DNA of 64,000 nucleotides from Bin55 sp964572845 (lineage in GTDB: Bacteria; Pseudomonadota; Gammaproteobacteria; Pseudomonadales; Azotimanducaceae): contig CAZNFX010000002.1 of NCBI GenBank assembly GCA_964572845.1, positions 288,648 through 352,647 of the forward strand, read 5' to 3'. A program made the position numbers and the translations under genes. Positions 17,583 to 26,740 of this stretch are shown here, in pieces (position 1 is the stretch's first letter; each line of letters opens with the position of its first letter). The notes under the pieces were generated by a model. That model worked only from the letters and a program-made list of their open reading frames with translations, did not search any database and was not told the DNA's origin.

Positions 17583-18830
17583 TCACGCAAATCGTTCCAA
17601 TCTCAGCTGGTCGTCCAGGGTCTCTCGCGAGCGAATGATGTGTTTTTCCGATCCGTCAACAAGAACCTCTGCGCAGCGGGCGCGCGAGTTGTAGTTGGAG
17701 CTCAATGCGAATCCGTATGCCCCAACGTCTCGAATGGCCAGCAGGTCGCCTTCTGCGAGGGCAAGCGTGCGGTCCAGACCGAGGAAGTCGCCCGACTCGC
17801 AAACGGGACCAACTATGTTCCAAGTTCTGGAGATGGATTCCGATGTCTGAACGACTTCAATTTCGTGATAGGCATCGTAGAGCGCGGGTCGCATTAGGTC
17901 GTTCATGGCAGCATCAACGATCGCAAAGTTCGGGCGGGAACCTTGTTCGTCGCTCTTCACGTATTGCACCTTCGTCACCAGAACGCCAGAAGGTCCTACA
18001 AGAAATCTTCCAGGTTCCATGCCTATCGTGAGGTCGCGTCCTTCAACGAGGGTTGCGATCTTGCGAGCGAGTTTGTCGAGCGAGAACTCCTGCTCGGTCC
18101 TGTAGCTAATGCCAAATCCGCCGCCTATATTGAGGTGGGATACCGAAATTCCCCACCGACTCAGGTGATCAATGAGGTTCAGCACTTCACGTGCGGCCGA
18201 TTCGTAGGGTGCAACATCAGCGATTTGCGACCCTATATGGCAGGCAACTCCGACCAAGTTCAGCATGTCGTCGCGGTTGATTTGCCTAGCCAGATCGAGA
18301 GCTTCGGAAGTGCTTACTCCAAACTTGCTGGACTCGAGTGCGGTCGCGATGTAGGGGTGGGTTCCTGCTTCGACATGAGGGTTCACGCGTATTGCGATAT
18401 TGGGACGAACGTTCAATGAGGTTGCCAGATGCAATGTCTTTTTGTATTCAGATGCGCTCTCTAGATTGATGCAGCCGATTTTCGACTTGAGCGCGAACGA
18501 GAGTTCCTCTTCGGATTTCCCAACTCCTGAAAACACTATATTCGATGGATTGCCGCCGGCTCTAAGCACACGTTCAAGCTCACCACCTGACACCACATCG
18601 AATCCGCAGCCACATTCCGCGAGCCTCTTCAAAATTGCGATATTGGAATTCGCCTTGACCGCAAAGTAGGTTTGGTGTTTGACATTGTTTAGGGCACGTT
18701 CAAACCGGCTGAGTCGATCTCGGATGGAATCCCATGAGTAGACATAGACAGGTGTCCCGGCAAATCGAGCCAGGTCTGTCAATGAAACCTTGTCGAGGTG
18801 TAGGATGCCGTCAATTCGATGCAGGTTCAT
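17583..18830 (-). CDS. lysA: Diaminopimelate decarboxylase
   Basis: A 415-residue fold-III PLP decarboxylase that makes lysine from meso-diaminopimelate. The PLP lysine is in YFAVKANSN, followed by HIGSQI, GGGFGI, the EPGRFLV segment and the substrate-binding CESGDFLG from the other subunit. The start at 18830 aligns with the usual N-terminus (FLD-type residues before GTPVYVY) and overlaps the end of lptM by 20 bases. In E. coli lysA lies elsewhere, but this lptM-lysA-dapF arrangement is common in pseudomonads and other gammaproteobacteria. Confidence 0.95.
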   Translation of the reverse strand: MNLHRIDGILHLDKVSLTDLARFAGTPVYVYSWDSIRDRLSRFERALNNVKHQTYFAVKANSNIAILKRLAECGCGFDVVSGGELERVLRAGGNPSNIVFSGVGKSEEELSFALKSKIGCINLESASEYKKTLHLATSLNVRPNIAIRVNPHVEAGTHPYIATALESSKFGVSTSEALDLARQINRDDMLNLVGVACHIGSQIADVAPYESAAREVLNLIDHLSRWGISVSHLNIGGGFGISYRTEQEFSLDKLARKIATLVEGRDLTIGMEPGRFLVGPSGVLVTKVQYVKSDEQGSRPNFAIVDAAMNDLMRPALYDAYHEIEVVQTSESISRTWNIVGPVCESGDFLGLDRTLALAEGDLLAIRDVGAYGFALSSNYNSRARCAEVLVDGSEKHIIRSRETLDDQLRLERFA

Positions 18831-18936
18831 CTTCGGGAACCGAATCCCCTGGCTCAGATGGAGGCAATTCAAGAGGACCCTTGAACCCGCAACCGCAGAG
18901 GGCCATTAGCATTAGCAGCAGCATTGCTTTTCGCAT
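18811..18936 (-). CDS. lptM: LPS translocon maturation chaperone LptM (small lipoprotein)
   Basis: A 41-residue lipoprotein. After a short signal sequence rich in Leu and Met, the lipobox ends in LCGC (Cys16 is the probable lipidated residue), followed at once by GFKGPLELPP. The motif CGxKGPLxLP is the signature of LptM (formerly YifL), which helps assemble the LptD/LptE translocon. The tail is acidic and Pro-rich. Its place at the head of the lysA-dapF-xerC block is the standard location and supports the call. The last 20 bases overlap the lysA start. Confidence 0.88.
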   Translation of the reverse strand: MRKAMLLLMLMALCGCGFKGPLELPPSEPGDSVPEDEPASN

Positions 18937-19135
18937 GAGAGCTCAGGTCAGATTTGATTGAAGCGGACGGAGTATATCCAAGCTTTGAACGACCGGAACT
19001 CGTCGTCCTGACTTCCTAGATTTCGGATTCTCTGCAAAGTATGCATTTGAAACTCTACTGGACAGGAAACTGTCATACTTGTGTGGATTAATCGCTGCAC
19101 CTAAAAAGCAGTTTGCATCGGCGTGGCTTTCTTGC

Positions 19136-19166
19136 TTGGGATTGCCTTTGACCACACCCTTATAAT
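19136..19166 (+). promoter_or_regulatory. Probable trxA promoter
   Basis: A perfect -10 hexamer TATAAT (19161-19166) lies 24 bases before the trxA start, with GGAGG (19181-19185) between. A partial -35 hexamer TTGGGA at 19136 has a long 19-base spacer, so only the -10 element is convincing. Confidence 0.45.
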
Positions 19167-19190
19167 TAGCACCGGAAATTGGAGGTTCAC

Positions 19191-19523
19191 ATGAGCGAGA
19201 GCGAGAACATTCATCACGTAACCGACGAGTCTTGGAGCGCCGATGTGCTTGAGGCGGAAACGCCTGTGCTAGTTGATTATTGGGCTGAGTGGTGTGGACC
19301 GTGCAAGATGATCGCGCCAATTTTGGAAGAGATTGCGAACGAATATGCTGATCGCGTGAAGATCTGCAAGATTGACATTGACGATAACATGCAGATTCCA
19401 TCCAAATATGGCGTAAGAGGCATTCCAACCTTGATGCTGTTTCGCGGTGGACAGGTGGAGGCGACCAAAGTTGGTGCGCTCTCCAAGTCTCAACTTGCAG
19501 CATTCATTGATAGCAACATTTAG
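19191..19523 (+). CDS. trxA: Thioredoxin
   Basis: A 110-residue thioredoxin, the cytoplasmic disulfide reductase that supplies electrons to ribonucleotide reductase, methionine sulfoxide reductases and others. The active site is WCGPC with Cys35 and Cys38, and the cis-proline segment is GIPTLMLF. The start is fixed by GGAGG seven bases upstream; an in-frame ATG four codons earlier is less likely. Followed by rho, as in E. coli and many other gammaproteobacteria. Confidence 0.96.
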   Translation: MSESENIHHVTDESWSADVLEAETPVLVDYWAEWCGPCKMIAPILEEIANEYADRVKICKIDIDDNMQIPSKYGVRGIPTLMLFRGGQVEATKVGALSKSQLAAFIDSNI

Positions 19524-19834
19524 TCGGGTGTTGTACATTCTCCGTACTTGAATGACTCTGAGTTCGAGTGTGGGTTGAAGGTGCTGGCAACGAGCACGAC
19601 CATTGTGGAATCGTGCGTAGTGCGCTAGACTGAATTTTCTGCTTTTCCGAATTCCGGCGTTTCGCTTCTTGGGAACTATCAACAATCAAATTGGACGAAT
19701 GCATGGATTCGTGCTAAATTGCACATGACATTCCTTCGCATCCCCCTGCGTATCCTCACAGGGAGATCCACCTTCTTCAACCTAAGTACATATCTATGAC
19801 CCCTCAAACTGCAGCCGTCAGGCAAACAGAATCT
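19524..19834 (+). other. trxA-rho intergenic leader
   Basis: A 311-base stretch between trxA and rho. In other bacteria this region is the rho leader, where Rho autoregulates its own transcription. A possible promoter is TTGTGG (19603-19608) and TAGACT (19626-19631) with a 17-base spacer. A small hairpin, CCCTG (19744-19748) with CAGGG (19759-19763), lies ahead of the start codon. I see no convincing leader peptide and no strong terminator after trxA. Confidence 0.4.
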
Positions 19835-21121
19835 ATGAACCTAACTGATCTGAAACGGTGCCCCACGCCCGAGCTTGTGGAATTGGCGGAAGGCATCGGA
19901 ATCGAAAATATTGGAAGGGCTCGCAAACAGGAAATCATTACGCAGATATTGCGCAAGCAGTCTAAGAATGGCGTTGAGATATTCGGAGATGGAACCCTTG
20001 AAGTACTTCAAGACGGGTTCGGATTTCTAAGGTCTCCTTATGCAAGTTACCTGGCAGGGCCAGACGACATCTATGTGTCGCAGACTCAGATTCGCCGCTT
20101 TAGCCTGAGAACGGGCGACAACATTTCCGGCAAAGTTCGCGCGCCGAGAAACGGCGAAAGATACTTTGCTCTTCTAAAGATCGACGAGGTCAATCACAGT
20201 CCAGCGGACTTCGAGATCAAACGTCGCCAAATACTCTTTGAAAACCTCACCCCAACTTTCCCCAACTATAGATACACATTGGAACGAGGAAACGGAAGCA
20301 CGGAAGACTTGTCCGGTCGCATCGTGGATCTAGTCGCCCCGATTGGGAAAGGCCAGCGAGCATTGATCGTCTCTCCGCCAAAGGCTGGCAAGACACTAAT
20401 GCTGCAAGCCATAGCACAGTCCCTAGCCGCAAACCACCCGAATGTTGAACTCATCGTACTGCTGATCGATGAACGGCCCGAGGAAGTCACCGAGATGCAA
20501 CGCTTAGTGCGTGGGGAGGTCGTCGCGAGTACGTTCGATGAGCCACCAACAAGACATGTTCAAGTATCTGAAATGGTCATCGAAAAAGCGAAGCGCATGG
20601 TGGAGCAGAAGCGAGACGTAGTAATCTTGCTGGACTCGATTACACGGCTGGCTCGCGCATTCAACAACACCGTTCCATCAAGCGGCAAAGTACTTACTGG
20701 TGGAGTGGATTCCAATGCAATGGAACGCCCCAAGCGCTTCTTCGGCGCTGCACGAAACTTTGTCGAAGGCGGCAGCCTTTCCATCATCGCGACCGCATTG
20801 GTGGAGACGGGATCGCGGATGGACGAAGTGATCTATGAGGAGTTCAAAGGACGGGGCAATCAGGAATTGATGCTTGAACGACATATTGCCGAGAAGCGAA
20901 TCTATCCTGCAATAAACATCCAGCGCTCCGGCACTCGTCACGAAGAGCTGCTCATGAGCGAGGAAGAACTACAACGCGCGTGGATCTTGCGCAAGTTGCT
21001 ACATGACATGGACGACATCGACGCCATCGAATTTCTCGTTGATCGACTCAAGAACACCAAGACAAATGCGGAGTTCTTTAACTCAATGAAATCCGTCGAT
21101 GCACTGAAGAAGGGTCAGTAG
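19835..21121 (+). CDS. rho: Transcription termination factor Rho
   Basis: A 428-residue Rho helicase, the hexameric RNA translocase that ends transcription. The start at 19835 gives MNLTDLK, matching E. coli MNLTELK; an ATG 13 codons earlier is in frame but unlikely. The layout is an N-terminal Rho_N helix bundle (residues 1-45), a cold-shock-like RNA-binding domain (DGFGFLRS, about residues 50-125), and a RecA-like ATPase with the P-loop PPKAGKT and the Walker B region VVILLDSITRL. The R-loop region GSGSRMDE-like (TGSRMDEVIYEEF) is present. Confidence 0.97.
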   Translation: MNLTDLKRCPTPELVELAEGIGIENIGRARKQEIITQILRKQSKNGVEIFGDGTLEVLQDGFGFLRSPYASYLAGPDDIYVSQTQIRRFSLRTGDNISGKVRAPRNGERYFALLKIDEVNHSPADFEIKRRQILFENLTPTFPNYRYTLERGNGSTEDLSGRIVDLVAPIGKGQRALIVSPPKAGKTLMLQAIAQSLAANHPNVELIVLLIDERPEEVTEMQRLVRGEVVASTFDEPPTRHVQVSEMVIEKAKRMVEQKRDVVILLDSITRLARAFNNTVPSSGKVLTGGVDSNAMERPKRFFGAARNFVEGGSLSIIATALVETGSRMDEVIYEEFKGRGNQELMLERHIAEKRIYPAINIQRSGTRHEELLMSEEELQRAWILRKLLHDMDDIDAIEFLVDRLKNTKTNAEFFNSMKSVDALKKGQ

Positions 21122-21190
21122 CTACATCCGCCTAAAGTCGTGCCTCCACCGTAGCGGCTCGATGTTCCCAACACCGCAAGCAATTGTTGG

Positions 21191-21967
21191 CTAGTGTCCA
21201 ACAAACTTAGGCTCACGCTTCTCTACAAAAGCGCGCATCGCTTCTCTCGAATCCTGACTAGCGCCAGTTCGACTGTGTCTTTCCGTTTCTAGCTCAATGT
21301 AGTCGCGGAGAGGCATGTTTTCGGCGTTTATGAAGTTCTTTTTCATCTCGCCAATAGCCAATGGGGCGGACTTTGACAATCGTTGTCCAATGGCCCTAAC
21401 TTCCTCGCGTAGAGTCTCATCAGGAAACACCTTTAGCACCAATCCCATTCTCTCTGCCTCAGTAGCATTGAATTTCTCTGAATTGAAGAACAGCTCCCGG
21501 GCTTTGGTGGCTCCGACTATGCGAGGTAGCAGCCAAGGTCCTGCCATGTCGCCAGAGATTCCAACTCCCAGAAATGCCGAATTAAACATAGCCCGCTCGG
21601 AGGCGTAGCGTAGGTCGCATGCGCAGGCCCAACCGAAACCCGCACCAGCACATGCCCCGTTGACCGCAGCAATGGTTACCTTGGGCATCTCATGTAGTAA
21701 TGTGGTGATATGAAAATATTCCTTGCGGCCTGGTTCCTGTGATTGCCCGCTCGTGGACGCCTTCAGGTCGACTCCTGGACAGAAGGCTCGTCCCGCGCCA
21801 GTGAATATCACGACGCGTACGTCCGACTCCAGAGCGACTTCGTTCAAACACTCATAGAGCTCCCGCATGAGTGTGTTGGTGATGCCGTTGAAGTTGTCGG
21901 GGCGGTTTAGCGTTACAGTCGCTAGATTCTCGTCTATCTCATACAGGATGGTTTCGTACTTCGTCAT
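21191..21967 (-). CDS. Enoyl-CoA hydratase/isomerase family protein
   Basis: A 258-residue crotonase-fold protein. Oxyanion-hole segments are GRAFCPGVDLKA and NGACAGAGFGWACACDL, and the expected second half, TEAERMGLVLKVFP, is present. Catalytic Glu positions of classical enoyl-CoA hydratase are not obvious, because the stretch after ACAGAGFG reads differently, so it could be a hydratase or isomerase with another acyl-CoA substrate. It is one of four crotonase-fold genes in this window. It converges with rho and lies downstream of hemD on the same strand, separated by about 260 bases. Confidence 0.85.
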   Translation of the reverse strand: MTKYETILYEIDENLATVTLNRPDNFNGITNTLMRELYECLNEVALESDVRVVIFTGAGRAFCPGVDLKASTSGQSQEPGRKEYFHITTLLHEMPKVTIAAVNGACAGAGFGWACACDLRYASERAMFNSAFLGVGISGDMAGPWLLPRIVGATKARELFFNSEKFNATEAERMGLVLKVFPDETLREEVRAIGQRLSKSAPLAIGEMKKNFINAENMPLRDYIELETERHSRTGASQDSREAMRAFVEKREPKFVGH

Positions 21968-22230
21968 GATCAAGTGCCCTAGTGAATCAAAATCAAGTCG
22001 TTTATGCGACTCGACGCAATGAGTTCGTGCGAATCAAGTAGTACGTCTTCGGGTGTGCGATGTCTGTGAACTCATTGAATCGAACGCTAGGCGCATTCTA
22101 GACAAACAGCGCGCAATTGGACTATGACTGGCCCCGGGACAACGGTCGACACACTAGGTAGGACGGGGCAATGAGAGAAATGGACGGTAAAAAGGATTCA
22201 GCTTATTGATTTGGCGCTTGGGATCGAGCG

Positions 22231-22917
22231 TTAGCTATTCATGGCTGACAAAGTCTCAAAGACCGCTTCCTTTGAGGCACCTTGGGATACGGCGACGCGG
22301 CCAAACCCTAATTGCGTGGCGTCATGGGCGATTCTCTCAGACGGAACGATGACTATCGGCCACTCGCTGCTAGGGATTTCGGTCCCCTGCAACGACTTGA
22401 ATACGCCCGGAAGCGCGGCGGAGCTGCTGATCAATATGGAATCGATTCTCGATGGGTCGACATTGAATGGAGCGGGATGTCGTTCATAGACAAGCCACTT
22501 CTTTACGTCGTATCCGTCCGACCTCAATCCGGATTCCAGATCTTCACGACCGCCTTTGCCGGCCACGATGCAGACTGAATTTTCGAGTGCAATTCGGTTT
22601 CGTATCAACGCAAGCATTCCCTCTGTTGAGTGATTGCTTGGCACGAGCACCTCTGCTGTATGAGCGAGAAGCGATCTAGCCGTTGCGGGACCCACGGCAA
22701 CACACCTGCCCGAAGCGACCCAACCTGCAGACACGGCTTGATCCACTGCATGCGTGGAGACAAAAACCCAAATGTCCATGGAATTCGACGGACAGGGCTC
22801 TTCTGTGGCGCAGATCTGCAACACGGGGGCTACGACTGGGATCATTCCCTTTAGCTTGAGAAAAGCGCCAAGGCTGGACGCTCCGGGTTCAGTGCGAGTA
22901 ATCCAGACCCTCTTCAT
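22231..22917 (-). CDS. hemD: Uroporphyrinogen-III synthase
   Basis: A 228-residue protein of the HemD family, which cyclises hydroxymethylbilane to uroporphyrinogen III in heme synthesis. HemD is poorly conserved, but the family pattern is visible: WITRTEPGASSLG at the N-terminus, VFVSTHAVD, AVGPATARSL and the later SSSAALPG and VPSERIAHDATQLGF. The start at 22917 overlaps the hemC stop by four bases (ATGA), which fixes both the start and the coupling. An upstream in-frame extension exists but would run far into hemC. Confidence 0.9.
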   Translation of the reverse strand: MKRVWITRTEPGASSLGAFLKLKGMIPVVAPVLQICATEEPCPSNSMDIWVFVSTHAVDQAVSAGWVASGRCVAVGPATARSLLAHTAEVLVPSNHSTEGMLALIRNRIALENSVCIVAGKGGREDLESGLRSDGYDVKKWLVYERHPAPFNVDPSRIDSILISSSAALPGVFKSLQGTEIPSSEWPIVIVPSERIAHDATQLGFGRVAVSQGASKEAVFETLSAMNS

Positions 22918-23819
22918 GAGTCCTTTATCAACTCCAATGCACCCAATGCAATCAGTTGCTGGGTGGCCCGATCCGCAAGTCGGGACGCAGACTGACCGAT
23001 TAGGTTTGCTCTTAATGCATGATCGCCGTTCGAATCCAGCACAACCGCATGAAGTCGATAGTCGTTCCCCTTTCGCACGCAGTAGACTCCTAGCGGAACG
23101 CTGCAATCGGCCTCCAGGTCTCGTACGACTGCGCGTTCGCAGTCTGCGATATCACTAATACCATTGGCACCCAACGAGTCAATGATTCGCTCGATTGCCT
23201 CATCGCCTGTTCGATATTCGACAGCCAAGCACCCTTGCCCGGCTGCGGGAACAAAGATCGTTGGATCGAGGTAGCATCCAATTCGTTGTTCAAGCCCTAG
23301 TCGGCTCAGTCCCGCGCAAGCGAGCACTAGAGCATCAACGACCTTGTTCTCTAGCTTTGCCAGGCGAGTTTCGACGTTTCCACGTATGGGCTCTACGTTT
23401 GTCTGGTTCGCAACGTGCTTCAAGAGTGCCCGCCGTCGAGAACTCGATGTGCCGATGCGTGAGTCCGGTTTCAATTCGCTCAGCGCACTAACGCCAATCA
23501 ACGCATCTCGAGCGTCTGCACGTGAGCCGATAGCGCGAATGTGCAAGCCTTTGGGAGTGGAGGCAGGAACGTCCTTCATGCTATGCACAGCCAGGTCAGC
23601 GGACTCGTCAAGCAGTGCGACCTCTAGTTCTTTGAGAAAATCTCCCTTGCCGGAGAGTGCTTGCGAAGGTGAGCTTGCTGACCTGTCGCCGGATGTGGTC
23701 ATGCCAATGATTTCGACATTCAGATCTGGATTCCCTTCGAGCAGGAGAGTTCGAACGTAATTGGCTTGTACCAAGGCAAGTGGACTGCGACGAGTTGCAA
23801 TGCGTACCTTTTGATTCAT
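22914..23819 (-). CDS. hemC: Porphobilinogen deaminase (hydroxymethylbilane synthase)
   Basis: A 301-residue enzyme that polymerises four porphobilinogens into hydroxymethylbilane. The N-terminus VRIATRRSPLALVQA, the DxxVHSMKDVP segment and RRALLKH are as expected. The dipyrromethane cofactor Cys is Cys239 in ADCSVPLGVY. It is followed by hemD with a four-base overlap. It runs away from argH across a 268-base divergent promoter region, the arrangement seen in pseudomonads. Confidence 0.97.
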   Translation of the reverse strand: MNQKVRIATRRSPLALVQANYVRTLLLEGNPDLNVEIIGMTTSGDRSASSPSQALSGKGDFLKELEVALLDESADLAVHSMKDVPASTPKGLHIRAIGSRADARDALIGVSALSELKPDSRIGTSSSRRRALLKHVANQTNVEPIRGNVETRLAKLENKVVDALVLACAGLSRLGLEQRIGCYLDPTIFVPAAGQGCLAVEYRTGDEAIERIIDSLGANGISDIADCERAVVRDLEADCSVPLGVYCVRKGNDYRLHAVVLDSNGDHALRANLIGQSASRLADRATQQLIALGALELIKDS

Positions 23820-24087
23820 TTCAACCCTGACTCCCCTAGGCGACTTGCATTTGGATTTCTAACGAAATCTCTCCCGTTGGCAAATGACCCGAACAACCAC
23901 GAGAATGTGTCTGCGGAAACTCGATTGGAGCCCATTTGCAGGTTGCTTCAATGGCTTGCGATAGCAAGTGTGTGATCCTTGGTTGGTATAGTTGCCGTAC
24001 TTGGTACCGTCGTGCAATTAGTGTCACACTGATTCAAGGTGGAAATAGATACCAAGCAAGAGTGAATTTTCGTTGGTATGCAGCATC

Positions 24088-25470
24088 ATGACGCGAAAGA
24101 CAGCTAAGCGGTGGGGCGGACGGTTCTCCGCTGGAACCGACGAGTTCGTCGAACAGTTCACTGAGTCAGTTAGCTTCGATCAACGGCTCTACCACTTCGA
24201 CATTCTAGCTTCCAAAGCACATGCGAATGGCTTGGCGGAAGCGGGCGTAATTGCAAGCTCTGAACGCGATGCTCTCGTTGAAGGTCTTGAGCAAGTCCTT
24301 GAAGAAATAGAAGCGGGCAGTTTCAGCTGGTCAATTGCTAACGAGGACGTTCATACGAACATCGAGAACAGACTCGTTGAGATTGTGGGTGAGCTGGGCA
24401 AGAAACTTCATGCGGGTCGATCGAGAAACGACCAGGTAGCCACGGATCTTAGGCTCTGGCTTCGTCATCATGTTGACCAGCTGGACGTTCAAATGTCCAC
24501 ATTGCTGTCTGCACTGGCAGACTTGGCGGAACGATATGCCGACGTGATCATGCCAGGTATGACCCACTTGCAGAATGCACAGCCGATCACGTTTGGCCAC
24601 CATGTGATGGCTTGGTTCGAGATGCTCTACAGGGATCGAGCGAGGCTGCGCGAGTGTCGAGCTCGAATCAACCATTCGCCCTTGGGAGCGGCAGCCCTTG
24701 CTGGAACGAGTTTTCCGATACCGAGAGAAACCACGGCAGCGGAATTGGGGTTCGAGGAGTTGTGCAGGAACTCCCTTGATGCCGTGAGCGACCGGGACTT
24801 TGCAGTCGAATTCGCATTTGTGGCAAGCATGGCATCCGTTCACCTGACGCGATGGTGCGAAGAGATCATCTATTGGAGTTCCGATCTCGTTGGATTTGTG
24901 AATCTGCCGGACGAGTTCTGCACCGGTTCAAGCATCATGCCGCAAAAGAAGAATCCCGATGTCCCAGAGATCATACGTGGAAAGTCTGGACGAGTATTGG
25001 GCGATTTGGTCGCATTGCTGACGCTGACCAAGAGTCAGCCGCTCGCGTACAACCGGGACAATCAAGAAGACAAGGAAAGACTCTTTGACGCAGTGGACAC
25101 ATTGTCCGATTGCCTTCAGGTCCTATGCGGCTTGATTCCCAAGCTGGAGCCAAATTCGGACCGCATGTTTGATGCCGCCGGCAAGGGCTACGCCACAGCT
25201 ACCGACATGGCCGATTGGCTCGTACGAAAAGGCGTCGCGTTTCGTGAAGCTCATGAAATCGTGGGCAAGGTAGTTGCTCACGCAGAGAGTCGCAACGCGG
25301 GGTTGCTGGATCTCTCTCTTGGAGAGCTGCAGGAAATCGATACGCGTTTTGATGAAACGGTCTTCTCTGTGCTCTCAATTGAAGGATCGGTTGCCTCCCG
25401 AAAGCATGTGGGTGGCACGTCCCCTGAGACAGTTCTTAAAGCAATATCGGACGCACGCGCTCGTATCTAG
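24088..25470 (+). CDS. argH: Argininosuccinate lyase
   Basis: A 460-residue member of the fumarase/aspartase superfamily that splits argininosuccinate into arginine and fumarate, the last step of arginine synthesis. The start MTRKTAKRWGGRF matches the family (KxWGGRF). Signature residues include the SRNDQVATD segment, TxxQxAQPIT (MTHLQNAQPIT) and the loop GSSIMPQKKNPDV. The ATG at 24088 is preferred over a TTG five codons upstream. It ends 8 bases before the stop of the convergent hemB. Confidence 0.97.
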   Translation: MTRKTAKRWGGRFSAGTDEFVEQFTESVSFDQRLYHFDILASKAHANGLAEAGVIASSERDALVEGLEQVLEEIEAGSFSWSIANEDVHTNIENRLVEIVGELGKKLHAGRSRNDQVATDLRLWLRHHVDQLDVQMSTLLSALADLAERYADVIMPGMTHLQNAQPITFGHHVMAWFEMLYRDRARLRECRARINHSPLGAAALAGTSFPIPRETTAAELGFEELCRNSLDAVSDRDFAVEFAFVASMASVHLTRWCEEIIYWSSDLVGFVNLPDEFCTGSSIMPQKKNPDVPEIIRGKSGRVLGDLVALLTLTKSQPLAYNRDNQEDKERLFDAVDTLSDCLQVLCGLIPKLEPNSDRMFDAAGKGYATATDMADWLVRKGVAFREAHEIVGKVVAHAESRNAGLLDLSLGELQEIDTRFDETVFSVLSIEGSVASRKHVGGTSPETVLKAISDARARI

Positions 25471-25478
25471 GCTGGACG

Positions 25479-26477
25479 CTATGAGTTGGCTGCGATTTGC
25501 TCGGCTACACGCTTGCCAAAATAGGTGAGAACTCCATCTGCGCCGGCTCGCTTGAAGCACAGCAAGCCTTCCAGAATGACCTTCTCTTCAAGCCAGCCCT
25601 GCAGAAGTGCGGCCATGTGCATCGAGTACTCGCCACTGACTTGATAAGCAAATGTCGGTACGCCGAATCCGTCTTTAACTCGCCTTACGACATCTAGATA
25701 GGGCATCCCGGGCTTGACCATGACCATGTCCGCTCCCTCTTGAATATCCATGGCAATTTCTCGAAGCGCTTCGTCGCTGTTGGCAACATCCATCTGATAG
25801 GTGAACTTGTTGGCAGCTCCCAGAGTCGAGCTCGATCCAACGGCATCTCGAAAGGGTCCGTAGTAGGCGGAAGCGTACTTGGCAGAATACGCCATGATCT
25901 TGGTGTTGACGTGCCCCCCTTGCTCCAGAGTTTTGCGAATGGCACCGATTCGTCCGTCCATCATGTCGGACGGGGCAATAACGTCTGAGCCGGCCTCCGC
26001 ACACACTCGGGCTTGCTCTTGCAATATTTCTACTGATGCGTCGTTGAGGACGTAGCCATGTGAATCAATCACACCATCTTGCCCATGCGAGGTGTAGGGG
26101 TCCAACGCGGCGTCCGTAATGACACCCAACTGGGGAGCACAATTCTTGACAGTAGCGATCGCGCGCGGAATGAGACCGTCTGGATTGGTCGCTTCCGAAC
26201 CTTGAGGATCCTTCAAGCGAGATTCGATGTAGGGAAACAATGCAATTGCCGGCAATCCTAGGTCCTGGAGATCTATCGCTTCGGCTTCAAGCTCATCCAG
26301 CGACAATCGCTCGATACCAGGCATGGAATGAATGGGTTGGCGAGTATTGGATCCCTCAACGACAAAGAGGGGATAGATCAAATCGTCGATTGTCAGTTCG
26401 TTCTCGCGTACGAGTCGCCGAATGAAGTCATGGGAGCGGTTTCGACGTAGTCGTGTTCGTGGAAATTTGGGCTGCAT
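25479..26477 (-). CDS. hemB: Delta-aminolevulinic acid dehydratase, metal-site variant
   Basis: A 332-residue porphobilinogen synthase of heme synthesis. The Schiff-base lysines are Lys200 (YSAKYAS) and Lys255 (MVKPGMPY). The catalytic metal segment reads DAALDPYTSHGQDG, with Asp where zinc-type enzymes have cysteines, so this is the magnesium-dependent, zinc-independent class found in Pseudomonas. The start at 26477 has no good alternative nearby. It runs away from a TonB-dependent receptor over a 263-base divergent region. Confidence 0.97.
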   Translation of the reverse strand: MQPKFPRTRLRRNRSHDFIRRLVRENELTIDDLIYPLFVVEGSNTRQPIHSMPGIERLSLDELEAEAIDLQDLGLPAIALFPYIESRLKDPQGSEATNPDGLIPRAIATVKNCAPQLGVITDAALDPYTSHGQDGVIDSHGYVLNDASVEILQEQARVCAEAGSDVIAPSDMMDGRIGAIRKTLEQGGHVNTKIMAYSAKYASAYYGPFRDAVGSSSTLGAANKFTYQMDVANSDEALREIAMDIQEGADMVMVKPGMPYLDVVRRVKDGFGVPTFAYQVSGEYSMHMAALLQGWLEEKVILEGLLCFKRAGADGVLTYFGKRVAEQIAANS

Positions 26478-26702
26478 GGCTTGATTCTTTGGCGATTTAG
26501 TTGCTTGTACAACACTTTTTCGGAGTTTCCAATATTAGCGCACACTTTTCGGGAGGCATTGCCATACGTTCGGGATTTCGACGAAGCAAGTCTTGTGCAG
26601 TATTGACCCAATAGGAAAGATTGGGTGATGGAGTCGAGATTAGCTCAGCAGACATTTGACATAATGCAATTGAGGATATCCAAAGGATTGGAATCTAGTC
26701 TG

Positions 26703-26720
26703 CTTGAACCTCGGTTCAAG
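26703..26720 (+). promoter_or_regulatory. Perfect inverted repeat upstream of the TonB receptor
   Basis: CTTGAAC (26703-26709), four bases CTCG, then GTTCAAG (26714-26720): a perfect 7-base inverted repeat ending 20 bases before the receptor start at 26741, with AAGGAG (26729-26734) between. It may be an operator for a transcriptional regulator or a hairpin in the mRNA leader near the ribosome-binding site. Confidence 0.4.
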
Positions 26721-26740
26721 TTTAGTGAAAAGGAGTAGAG

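Noticed and set aside
23028..23037. GTTCGAATCC, a tRNA T-arm-like sequence
   Set aside because: It lies inside hemC, and no matching acceptor or anticodon arms can be built around it.
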